A stretch of DNA of 64,000 bases from Streptomyces sp. CCM_MD2014 (GTDB taxonomy: Bacteria > Actinomycetota > Actinomycetes > Streptomycetales > Streptomycetaceae): NCBI RefSeq assembly GCF_000772045.1, contig NZ_CP009754.1, forward strand, positions 806,001 through 870,000, in the 5' to 3' direction. Within the stretch, counting starts at the first letter, position 1; each line of letters starts with the position of its first letter. The notes below the pieces were generated by a model that was not told the origin of the DNA, searched no databases, and was given only the letters and a program-made list of their open reading frames with translations. Both the position numbers and the translations under genes were made by a program. Of this stretch, positions 37,001 to 45,031 are shown piece after piece.

Positions 37001-40000
37001 TCGATCTCGGCCCGCTGCTCTTCGGCGTCCAGGCCGGACAGGTCGAAGAAGGCGAGGCGGGGCGCCACGTCGCGGTGCACGATCTGCAGCGGTTCGGAGT
37101 ACCCGTCCATGGAAATGCTGGTGCGCAGGACCGGGTGGCGGGCCATCGTGTCGGCAAGGGCCTGGCGCAGCAGTCGCGCGTCGATGCGTCCGCGCATCCG
37201 CACGCTGACCGTGTTGTGGTAGATACCCGCTTCGGGATGCAGATGCAGGTGGTACAGCATGCCCGACTGGGTGGCGGTCAGTGGGTAGGCGTCCTCCGCG
37301 TCCGCGGGGAGAGCCGCGTGGTCGTCGGCGCCGATCATCTCGAACGGCTGGGCGCGGTCGAAGGGCTCGGCACGGTCTTCCGCGAGGTGGGCCGCGAACT
37401 CGGCGACGGTCTGGTGCCGGAACACGGCGTGCACGCGGGTCTCGTGCCCGAGGGCACGCAGGGCGCCGGTGATCTCCACCGCGCGGATCGAGTCGCCGCC
37501 CAGCATGAAGAAGTTGTCGTGCACGCCGACCCGCGGCACGTCCAGGACATCGGCCCAGACACCGGCGACGGTCGCCTCCAACGGGATGCGCGGCGCGGTG
37601 TACTCGGTGCCGGCGTCGAGCCGGGCACCCGCCGGATCCGGCAGGGAACGCCGGTCCGCCTTGCCGTTGACGGTCAGGGGGACCCTGTCCAGCGCGGCGA
37701 AGACCGCGGGCACCATGTACGTGGGCAGCAGTGCGGCGGCGTGCTCGCGCAGTTCGGGCACCGCCGGCAGTTCTCGGCCCGCCGCGGGCACCAGCCACAC
37801 CACGAGCTGGTCGCCGCGCACGTCGGCGACCGCGGCCGCGACGCCCGGGCAGGTGGCGAGAGCGACTTCCACCTCGCCCAGTTCGATCCGGAAGCCGCGG
37901 ATCTTCACCTGGGCGTCGGCTCGGCCCCAGTACTCGAACTCGCCGTCGTCGGTGACCCTGGCCAGGTCCCCGCTGCGGTACAGACGGGCACCCGGGGTGC
38001 CGGAGAACGGGTCGGGCACGAACCGTTCGGCGGTGCGCGCCCCGCGGCCGCAGTAGCCGAGGGTGACGCCCGCCCCACCGACGTGGAGTTCGCCGACCAT
38101 GCCGGGGGGCAGCGGGTTGAGCGCCTCGTCGAGGACGTACAGGGACAGGTCGTCGATCGGCAGGCCGATGGGGCTGCCGGTGCGGTCGCCGAGATCGGCG
38201 GCTGTGACGACACGGAACGTGGAGTGCACGGTGGTCTCGGTGATGCCGTACATGTTCACCAGGACGGGAGCGCGGTCGCCCCGTGCCTCGATCCAGGGGC
38301 GCAGGGTGTTCACGTCCAGCCGCTCGCCGCCGAAGACGACATGCCGCAGGCCGAGTTCACGCGTGGATCCCTCGGCGGTGTCGGCGGCCACCACGCCCTT
38401 GAAGGCCGAGGGGGTCTGGCTGAGGACGGTGACGCCGAGCTGCTCCACGAAGGCGAGCAGGTCCTGCGGCGACTTGGCCGTCTCGTCCGGCACCAGGGCC
38501 AGCTTGCCGCCGTACAGCAGCGCCCCCCACAGCTCCCAGACGGACACGTCGAAGGCGTACGAGTGGAAGAAGCTCCACACGTCGTCGGGACCGAAGCCGA
38601 AGTGCCGCGCGGTCGCCGAGAACAGCCGTACCACCTGGGAGTCGGCGACCTCGACGCCCTTGGGGCGGCCGGTGGAGCCCGAGGTGTAGATCACGTATGC
38701 GACGTCGCCGGGATGCCGTTCGGGCAGCTCCGTCCCGGTGGTGTCCAGGTCGGTGCGGGGGCGGCCGTGCGCGTCGACGGACACCTGCCGCAAGCCCTCG
38801 CCGATGCTTCCCGCGCCCCGCTCCCCGCAGACCACGACGCGTCCCCCGCTGTCGTTCAGGACGTGCCGGATGCGGTCGACGGGGTTGCTCATGTCGATCG
38901 GTACGTACGCGGCGCCCGCCCGCAGGACGGCGAGGATCGCCACCACCTGGGCGGGCCCGCGCTCCAGGTACAGCGGGACGCGGTCGCCCGGTCGCACGCC
39001 TCGGGCCACCAGGTGCCGCGCCAGGGTGTCGGCGCGATCCGCCAGTGACGCGTAGGAGACGACCTCTCCCCGCCAGTGCAGGGCCGTGCGCTCGGAGTGA
39101 AGGCCGACCGAGCGAAGGAACGCCCGGTCGAGGGCGTGCTCGACCACGGGCTCGGCCAGTGGTCCCGGCCGCGCTCCGGGTTCCGCGAGGGGCAGGAGCC
39201 GCACGCCGCGGTCGGGGGCCGCGAGCCCCTCGGCCAGCAGCCGCAGGTAGGCACCGAGGAGCGCGCCGGCGGTGGAGTCCCGCAGCAGCTCGGTGTCGTA
39301 CTCCAGCATCAGCTCGAAGTCGTCGCCGCGGTTGACCACGCTGAGCGTGACGTCCGTCTTGGAGGTGGCGGTCTCGGTGGTCACCGGAGTCATGACGGCC
39401 CGGCCCAGGCGCAGCTGGGAGCGGTCCTCACCGAGGTAGGCGAACATCGCTCCGAACAGCGGGGACCCGGTACCGCCACCGACGGCCGCGGTCACCTCGG
39501 CGGTGGGCACGTGCTGGTGGTCGAGGGAGGCGGCGATCGTGCTCGCCGACTCCTGGGCCAGCTCGCGCAGCGTCGCGCCGCCGCGCAGTCTGCTGCGCAG
39601 CGGCAGGGTGTTGATGAACGGGCCGACGGTGGACCGGAGTTCCGGGCGTACCCGGTTGGCCACCGGGACACCGATCACGAGGTCGTCGGTGAGGGCCGCC
39701 CGGTGCAGCACGGCGCGCCAGGCGCCGTACAGGACGGCGAAGACGGACACACCGCAGCCCGCGGCGAACTTCTCGATTCCGTCGCGCAGGGCGGGCCCGG
39801 CCCTGCGCACCAGGTGGCGGCCACGGCGCCCCGGGGTGTCCGGGCGCGGATGGTCGAAAGGCAGGCTCAGGCCGCGCGGGGCGCCCTCGAGCTGCGCCCG
39901 CCAGTGGGCCAGCGACGCTTCCCGTGCGGGCGCGTCCTCGCTGTGCTTCTCCCACCAGGCGTAGTCGGTGTACGACGGCCCGTCCGATGCCGGTGGCGGG

Positions 40001-40599
40001 GTCTCGCCGGCCTGGAAGGCCTCGTAGGCGGCGGTGAGTTCCCGGATGAGGATGCTCACGGACAGGCCGTCGACGACGAGGTGGTGGAAGGCGGCGACCA
40101 GCCGGTGGCGGTCGGGCGACAGAGTGATCAGCACTCCGCGCGCCAGCGGCCCGCCTCCCTCCAGGTCGAACGGGGCACGCAGCTCGGCCTCGGTCAGCTC
40201 GTCCCTGCGCCGCTCGGCGGCTGCCGGGTCGGTGCCGTGGATGCCCGTCAGGTCCGCCCGGCGCAGCGGGGGTGCCTCGGGGAGCAGCCGGGCGTGTGCC
40301 TTGCCGCGCACGTCGTCGGTGACCAGGCGCAGCCCTTCGTGCCGGGCGAGCATCCAGTCGAACGCCCTCGCCAGCGCGTCGGCGTTCAGGGGGCCCTCGA
40401 TGTCGAGCGCGGCCGGCACCGTGTAGGCACTGCCGGTGGGGTCGAGGGCGTGGGCCGTCCACAGCTGGAGCTGGCTCTCCGACAGGACGACCTGTGCGGG
40501 GTCCGGCCTTCGCGGCACACGCGAGGTGTCGGACTGCTGCCGGGGCCGGCGTGCGGCCAGTGCGCGCCGGGCTCGTTCGAGGCGTTCGGAATCGGTCAT
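34090..40599 (-). CDS. NRPS-3: C-A-T-C-A-T (modules 4 and 5)
   Basis: 2169 residues. C domain ~20-450 with FHHLVVDGLS; A domain ~480-985 ([41 protein letters not shown]); T ~1000-1080 (LGGDSIRAVE). Second C ~1105-1515 with ENHAILDGWS (first His replaced by Asn, second retained); A ~1555-2055 (YTSGSTGVPKGVGV, WYGPTEATVLM, YRTGDRARH, ASGKLDRR); T ~2080-2155 (AGGHSLLATRL). There is no thioesterase, reductase or terminal C domain after the last T. Pocket residues read by eye against GrsA are D-V-W-S-V-G-M-V-H (near known Thr codes) and D-L-W-A-L-A-W-V-L (no confident match). It starts in an ATGA overlap with NRPS-2. Confidence 0.95.
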   Translation of the reverse strand: MTDSERLERARRALAARRPRQQSDTSRVPRRPDPAQVVLSESQLQLWTAHALDPTGSAYTVPAALDIEGPLNADALARAFDWMLARHEGLRLVTDDVRGKAHARLLPEAPPLRRADLTGIHGTDPAAAERRRDELTEAELRAPFDLEGGGPLARGVLITLSPDRHRLVAAFHHLVVDGLSVSILIRELTAAYEAFQAGETPPPASDGPSYTDYAWWEKHSEDAPAREASLAHWRAQLEGAPRGLSLPFDHPRPDTPGRRGRHLVRRAGPALRDGIEKFAAGCGVSVFAVLYGAWRAVLHRAALTDDLVIGVPVANRVRPELRSTVGPFINTLPLRSRLRGGATLRELAQESASTIAASLDHQHVPTAEVTAAVGGGTGSPLFGAMFAYLGEDRSQLRLGRAVMTPVTTETATSKTDVTLSVVNRGDDFELMLEYDTELLRDSTAGALLGAYLRLLAEGLAAPDRGVRLLPLAEPGARPGPLAEPVVEHALDRAFLRSVGLHSERTALHWRGEVVSYASLADRADTLARHLVARGVRPGDRVPLYLERGPAQVVAILAVLRAGAAYVPIDMSNPVDRIRHVLNDSGGRVVVCGERGAGSIGEGLRQVSVDAHGRPRTDLDTTGTELPERHPGDVAYVIYTSGSTGRPKGVEVADSQVVRLFSATARHFGFGPDDVWSFFHSYAFDVSVWELWGALLYGGKLALVPDETAKSPQDLLAFVEQLGVTVLSQTPSAFKGVVAADTAEGSTRELGLRHVVFGGERLDVNTLRPWIEARGDRAPVLVNMYGITETTVHSTFRVVTAADLGDRTGSPIGLPIDDLSLYVLDEALNPLPPGMVGELHVGGAGVTLGYCGRGARTAERFVPDPFSGTPGARLYRSGDLARVTDDGEFEYWGRADAQVKIRGFRIELGEVEVALATCPGVAAAVADVRGDQLVVWLVPAAGRELPAVPELREHAAALLPTYMVPAVFAALDRVPLTVNGKADRRSLPDPAGARLDAGTEYTAPRIPLEATVAGVWADVLDVPRVGVHDNFFMLGGDSIRAVEITGALRALGHETRVHAVFRHQTVAEFAAHLAEDRAEPFDRAQPFEMIGADDHAALPADAEDAYPLTATQSGMLYHLHLHPEAGIYHNTVSVRMRGRIDARLLRQALADTMARHPVLRTSISMDGYSEPLQIVHRDVAPRLAFFDLSGLDAEEQRAEIDAFVARERVEHLELESAPLQRLAVHQLGDDEFQLTVSENHAILDGWSWTSTLAEVLSRQAALLDGAPDYHSRWPQLPLTYADFVKTEREAAGGADTGAVWRERLADAEPRAIEDLRPAGTPRVRRIEVDIDADTSRRLAALAKEEGLPLKSLAVAVHFKVLAEALAVTDPVTGMVMHGRPDLPGAKDLRGLFINMLPTSVSVPGGSWRDLAHRAFEEERSLLKHRHTPLISVQQALGNDPLFDVGVNFVRFHALGEVLDTGVVELLDHHPASAEDTNYAVMATYSVHPPAHELGLILAYDGDRVSDERAADLAEMYGQALRRFAADADAAHDAASLLPYDADAAARRADGGTLDVPAGTLDQAVTAVAAARPGAVAVTGPGGTLTYRELTERAAAAATGLAATGVRRGDLVAVVARRGVDLVTGLLAAMAAGAAYVPIDPELPLERIAHLIRDSGCRTALAAHLADDDAPVLALLAEEEVTVRTVADAAALTGAAPQRADGDDLAYVIYTSGSTGVPKGVGVTHRNVLAYLTASASVVEPTAQDVVAVRSTFTFDLSVWELFAGLVAGARIDLVPGDVAADAQQLHAHLRAQGVTMLATTPTIAQELAAVDGTPDTGGAPIGLRALLLAGEEVVPARFADWFAGPSARGCQVLNWYGPTEATVLMTVAELTAEVTRRQRAPIGGPVPGSTIWVLDEQMRPVPPGTAGELFIGGAQVARGYWRRPGLTAASFVPDPFSGVPGSRLYRTGDRARHRADGQLEFLGRLDNQIKLRGHRIELGEVESALLDHPGVADCVVVVHGATGASPRLVAYVVPEGPDLDRTELRTRAAGRLPRYALPAAIRPIEQIPQTASGKLDRRRLPAPTADDFLGTSGNSQSARDDTERALLGLWHELLGLEGLGIRDHFYDAGGHSLLATRLLLRIRRQFGVALRVQQAMADFTVAGLADLIREASRETDTSPPTASAPEEGRR

Positions 40600-43500
40600 G
40601 TCTGGTCCTCGGTGGCGTCGTCTGTGGAGCCGGAGGTGGTGCGCGCCTCGGCGTCCTCGTCGAGAGCTGCGAACGCCTCGGCGAACTCGCGGACCGAGCC
40701 GTCGTGGTCGTGCGCGAGCAGCAGGTTCGCCTGGTCGGCGACGGTCGGTGCGCCGAGCAGTTCGCGCAGGGGGAGTTCGGTGGCCATCAGGTCACGGACG
40801 CGGGCGACGGTGTGCATGGCGCGGATCGAGTCGCCGCCGAGCGCGAAGAAGTTGTCGTGTGCCCCTACGCGGTCGGCGCCGAGGACGGTGCGCCAGATCT
40901 CGGCGACGACCCTCTCCACCGGGGTGCGCGGCGCGGTGAACTCGCCGCCCTGCTCCAGGTGTCCGTCCGCCGGGTCCGGCAGCATGCGCCGGTCGGTCTT
41001 GCCCTGCGCCGTGAGCGGTATCCGTTCCAGCGCGACGAAGACCGCGGGGATCATGTACGCCGGGAGGACCGCGCAGTGTTCGCGCAGTTGCGCCACGGTG
41101 GGCGGACCCTGCGGTCCCGGCACCAGCCAGGCGACCAGGCGGTCGTCACGCGCGTCGGCGACGGCTGCGCTCACGGCGGGGTGCCGCAGCAGGACCGCCT
41201 CGATCTCGCCGGGTTCGACGCGGTGGCCGCGCACCTTCAGCTGGCCGTCGGCGCGCCCGCAGAACTCCGGCAGGCCGTTGGCACCGATACGGACCAGGTC
41301 GCCCGTGCGGTACAGACGGGCGCCCGTCGTGCCGGAGAACGGGTCGGGCACGAACCGCTCGGCGGTCAGTCCGCCCCGGCCCGCGTACCCGCGAGCCACC
41401 CCGGCGCCACCGACGTACAGCTCGCCGACCACGCCGGGCGGCACGGGTGTCATCGCCTCGTCCAGTACGTGGAGCGTGGTCGCGCCGACCGGCCCGCCGA
41501 GGCTGACCCGGTCGCCGGCGGCGACCGTCCCGGCACTTGCGTTGGCGGTGGTCTCGGAGGGTCCGTACAGGTTCCACAGACGTGCCCCCGGAAGGAGCCG
41601 GTGGGTGCGCTCCACCAGGTCGGCGGTGAGTGCCTCGCCGCCGAGGAGCACGTCCAGGTTCCGCCGGTGCGGGGCGGCCGTACCCTCGGCGGGCTCGAGG
41701 GCCCGCAGCGTCTCGTCCCACAGACGCGGGACGGTGTTGACGGTGGTGACGGCGGCGCCCGCTCCCGTGCCGGTGAGCGCATCGGCGAGGGTCTCGGCGG
41801 GGCTCTCACCGGCCGGCGGCAGCACCACCGTGCCACCGAGGACCAGGGGCCCCCACACCTGCTTGACGGCTGCGTCGAAGACCGGCGCGGCGGTCGCGGG
41901 CAGTACCGTGTCCGGCCCGATCAGGCCCGCGTCGGCCAGCCAGCCGAGATAGTTGACCACGTTGCGATGGGTGACGGCGACGGGTTTGGGCCGCCCGGTG
42001 GAACCGGAGGTGAAGAGCAGGTAGGCGAGGTCGTCCGGGCCGCGGGCCCCGGCGCCCTCGCGGCGCTGCTCTGCCTCGTCGAGAGCGGCACCCTCCTCGC
42101 CGCCCGACTCGCCCGTCCCGTCCTCTTCCTCGACGAGGATCAGGGCGTAGCCGTCGCCGTCGCCCAGCCGGGACGCGGTCTCCGCCGTGGCCAGGCAGTG
42201 GCGCACGGACGCGTCGGCCAGCAGACCGGCGATCCGCTCGGCCGGATCGTCCGGGTCGATCACGAGGTAGGCCGATCCCGCGCGCAGTGCGGCCAGCTGG
42301 GCCACCAGGCGGGTGACCGGGTCCGGCACGATCACCGCGACGACGTCGTCGGGGGCGGCGTCGACGCGCGCCGCCAGTGAGGCGGCCGAGGAGCAGAGTC
42401 GCCGGTACGTCAGTTCCCGTGTCGCGCAGCGCACCGCGACCGCCTCGGGGGCACGCGCCGCGGCGCGGGAGACCAGGTCGGTCAGGGTGGCCTCCGCCCA
42501 GTCCGCGGCCGTGGGGGTCGCGGGCGCGGTCGGCGGTGCGGCCGGGACGCCGAGCCGCACCTGGCCGATCGGAGTCGAGGGTTCCCGCATGCCCTGCTCG
42601 GCGACCGTGGCGACGGCGTCCAGGATCCGGCCCGTCACATCCGCGCCGAGCTCCGGGGCTTCGGCACCGTCGAGGCGCAGTTCGACCAGGTCGCCGCGGC
42701 GCACCGCGGTGAGGCGGAGCCCCGGCCCGGTGCCCCGTGCCGCGAGCGACACGACGGACCAGCCGCCCACCCGTTCCGGCACCTCCAGGTACGAGAACCC
42801 CAGGGGTGCGTTCACCGCTGACAGGTCGCTGGTCAGTTCGACGACCTCGCGCTGAGCGGCCCGCGCAGTCCGTACCTCGGCCACCACGTCGGCGAGGGTC
42901 CGACCCGCCTCGAACTCCTGCCTGACCGCGGTCCAGGCGGTCAACGGGCCGAGCACGGGCTTCAGCTGGGGGACTTCACGGAGCCCGGTGCTCACGCGGA
43001 CGGCAAGCGCCTGGGCGCCGCCGAACCTGTGCAGGGCCACCAGCCAGGCGGCGAGGAGCACCGCCTCGGTGTCGGCCGCCGGGTGGTGCGGGCCCGGCAG
43101 TGCGACCCTCCGGACCGGTGCCGCCGTGGCACCGCTGTTCGATGCCGTCCGCGCGGGCGCCAGCGAGCGCACCCGCGCCACCGTCTCCTCCGCGTCGTCG
43201 TACCCGCCGTGCGCCTTCTTCTGGCTCGCGCGGGCCTCGGCCGCCTCCGGGTCGGCGAGCACCTCGTGCAGCCACTCGGCGACGTCGACGTACTGGAGAG
43301 GTCCGTCCTCGCCCGTCCCGGCCCGCTGGGCGGCGGCGGCCGGCCCGGCTTCCAGTTCACGTGCGAGTTCACCCGCGAGCAACCACAGGCCCTCCGCGTC
43401 AAGGACACGGGCGGACGCCGTCAGTTCGATGCGGCCGCCGGCCGCCGGGGCCGCGGTCCAGAGCCTGCCCGCGCCGTCGGGTCCCCCGGGCAGCGGGCCG

Positions 43501-43751
43501 GGCGATACTCGCTGGGTGGGCGCTCCCCCCGCCGGAGAGGGCACGAGCGCGGTGCGCAGCACCTCGTACCGCCGCGTGACCGTTTCGACCGCGGCGGCGA
43601 GCTCCGCTCCCGTTACCGGGGCCGGAGCCCGGAGCACGAGTGTCGTCACGGTGTCGTCGCGGGTGGCGTCGTGCTGGTGCGGTCCCGCGCGGAAGGTCTC
43701 CGCGGCGGGAGCGGGCGTCTTGGCGTCCGCTGTCGAAGTTGCCGTGTTCAC
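40596..43751 (-). CDS. NRPS-2: degenerate C-like domain, A, T (module 3)
   Basis: 1051 residues. The first ~400 have a condensation-like layout (TLVLRAPAPVTGAELAAAVE, VLRTALV, PLGFSYLEVPERVGGW) but the HHxxxDG site reads SARVLDAEG, so it should be catalytically dead. NRPS-1 already ends in an intact C domain, so this is an extra domain before A3, like the interface domains that recruit hydroxylases in siderophore NRPSs. A domain ~415-920 ([14 protein letters not shown], with Pro replacing the usual Gly; [28 protein letters not shown]) and T ~940-1010 (LGGDSIRAMH). Pocket residues read D-A-K-T-L-G-L-A-N; substrate unknown. GTG start overlaps the hydroxylase stop. Confidence 0.93.
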   Translation of the reverse strand: MNTATSTADAKTPAPAAETFRAGPHQHDATRDDTVTTLVLRAPAPVTGAELAAAVETVTRRYEVLRTALVPSPAGGAPTQRVSPGPLPGGPDGAGRLWTAAPAAGGRIELTASARVLDAEGLWLLAGELARELEAGPAAAAQRAGTGEDGPLQYVDVAEWLHEVLADPEAAEARASQKKAHGGYDDAEETVARVRSLAPARTASNSGATAAPVRRVALPGPHHPAADTEAVLLAAWLVALHRFGGAQALAVRVSTGLREVPQLKPVLGPLTAWTAVRQEFEAGRTLADVVAEVRTARAAQREVVELTSDLSAVNAPLGFSYLEVPERVGGWSVVSLAARGTGPGLRLTAVRRGDLVELRLDGAEAPELGADVTGRILDAVATVAEQGMREPSTPIGQVRLGVPAAPPTAPATPTAADWAEATLTDLVSRAAARAPEAVAVRCATRELTYRRLCSSAASLAARVDAAPDDVVAVIVPDPVTRLVAQLAALRAGSAYLVIDPDDPAERIAGLLADASVRHCLATAETASRLGDGDGYALILVEEEDGTGESGGEEGAALDEAEQRREGAGARGPDDLAYLLFTSGSTGRPKPVAVTHRNVVNYLGWLADAGLIGPDTVLPATAAPVFDAAVKQVWGPLVLGGTVVLPPAGESPAETLADALTGTGAGAAVTTVNTVPRLWDETLRALEPAEGTAAPHRRNLDVLLGGEALTADLVERTHRLLPGARLWNLYGPSETTANASAGTVAAGDRVSLGGPVGATTLHVLDEAMTPVPPGVVGELYVGGAGVARGYAGRGGLTAERFVPDPFSGTTGARLYRTGDLVRIGANGLPEFCGRADGQLKVRGHRVEPGEIEAVLLRHPAVSAAVADARDDRLVAWLVPGPQGPPTVAQLREHCAVLPAYMIPAVFVALERIPLTAQGKTDRRMLPDPADGHLEQGGEFTAPRTPVERVVAEIWRTVLGADRVGAHDNFFALGGDSIRAMHTVARVRDLMATELPLRELLGAPTVADQANLLLAHDHDGSVREFAEAFAALDEDAEARTTSGSTDDATEDQT

Positions 43752-44869
43752 CGTCTTCCCCCGTTCGTCTGTGTGCCGGTGCCGTCCTGTGTCTGTGTGC
43801 CGGTGCCGTCCTGTGCGGGGGTGCCGGCCTGCGCGGGCCGCGTCTGCACGTCCTGCCAGTCGGCCGCGGCCGCCATGGCGACGCGGATCTCCCGTTCGCC
43901 CGTGAACGGAGCCCGGCCGTGCGAGGCCAGCAGGTTGTCGACGACCAGTACGTCACCGAGCTGCCAGTCGAAGGCCGTCGACTCCGCGGCGAACGCGGCG
44001 CGGATCGCTGCCAGTTCCGGCTTCGTGAACTCGCTGCCGTCGCCGGCCCTGCTGGTCTTGGGCACCCGCTGCGGGCCGACCTGGCCGAGCAGTTCGGCGG
44101 CGAGTTCGTCCCCGATGGTGCTCAGGTGGAAGCTTGTGGCCTGGTTGAACCAGACCCACTCGCCGGTGTCCGGGTGCCGCACCACGGCGGGTCGCACCGC
44201 TTCCGTGCGCAGGTGGTCCTCCGCGAGGCGCTCCACCCGCACCCTGCTCCGTTCGGCGTAGGCGTCCAGGCCGCTCTCGTCACAGCCCAGCGCGTGCTGC
44301 CACGGAATGCCGACGCCGGGTGTGTAGTTGCGCACGTAGCTCACCCCGTGCCGCTCCAGGCGGGCGACCAGGTCACCGGGAAGCCGCCGCAGCACCTTGC
44401 GGGAGTCGGCCAGCGGGGTCTGCCCTCCGGTCCGGGGGGCACGTGCGCAGGCGAAGCCCAGGACGCGTGGCCAACTCCAGCTGTAGCAGGCCTCGTTGTG
44501 CATCTCGATGGTCTGGTCGGCGGGGTACTCGGTGGAGGAGTAGATGCCGTCGCCGAGCTCGCTGCGCGGCGTGGCGCCGTCCTGGTACGCCAGGGCGCCG
44601 TCCCCGCCGATGGCCTCCACGACCGGGCGGAGAGCGTCGGCGCCCTCGTCGAAGCCTCTGAAGAGCACGGCGCCGTGCCGGTGCAGGTACTCGCGCACGA
44701 GGTCCCCGTTGGTCTGCACCCACGTGGTCAGGGGGACACCGGGGCGCTGCGGCGTGGCGAGGGCGGGCAGGGCCTCGGGCTCCAGTGAGCCGAAGGTGAC
44801 GGCCGAGGGATCGGTCAGGGGCCGCCGCCTCGACGGCACTTGGGGCATGCGGGACGTGCGAAGGGACAT
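43748..44869 (-). CDS. SyrP/TauD-like Fe(II)/2-oxoglutarate hydroxylase
   Basis: 373 residues from ATG 44869 (the frame is open further upstream). TauD/TfdA fold with HxE iron ligands in IEMHNEACYSWSWP, distal His in NLLASHGRAPFTGEREIRVA, with the Arg that binds 2-oxoglutarate a few residues on. The HNE motif and overall layout match SyrP and related enzymes that beta-hydroxylate an amino acid bound to an NRPS carrier domain, classically Asp. The C-terminal ~25 residues are a low-complexity Gly/Thr/Gln repeat (QDGTGTQT twice). It lies directly before NRPS-2, which begins with a degenerate C-like domain; the likely substrate is the residue on T3. It overlaps NRPS-2 by 4 bp. Confidence 0.88.
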   Translation of the reverse strand: MSLRTSRMPQVPSRRRPLTDPSAVTFGSLEPEALPALATPQRPGVPLTTWVQTNGDLVREYLHRHGAVLFRGFDEGADALRPVVEAIGGDGALAYQDGATPRSELGDGIYSSTEYPADQTIEMHNEACYSWSWPRVLGFACARAPRTGGQTPLADSRKVLRRLPGDLVARLERHGVSYVRNYTPGVGIPWQHALGCDESGLDAYAERSRVRVERLAEDHLRTEAVRPAVVRHPDTGEWVWFNQATSFHLSTIGDELAAELLGQVGPQRVPKTSRAGDGSEFTKPELAAIRAAFAAESTAFDWQLGDVLVVDNLLASHGRAPFTGEREIRVAMAAAADWQDVQTRPAQAGTPAQDGTGTQTQDGTGTQTNGGRR

Positions 44870-45031
44870 GTGTTCTCTTCTCCGAAGGTCGTCGGTGGCC
44901 CGCGAGGGCTTGCGCGGCATCCGGGCAGGTGGAGTCGGACCGGCCGCACGGATGCATCGCCACCGGTCCGATGGCGACGGGACGGGCCGGCCCGGGGTGG
45001 CGCGATGGCGGGATACGGGTCGGGGCCGGGC

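Noticed and set aside
34270..39048. Long plus-strand frame opposite NRPS-3
   Set aside because: Antisense shadow without protein-like composition or recognisable domains.
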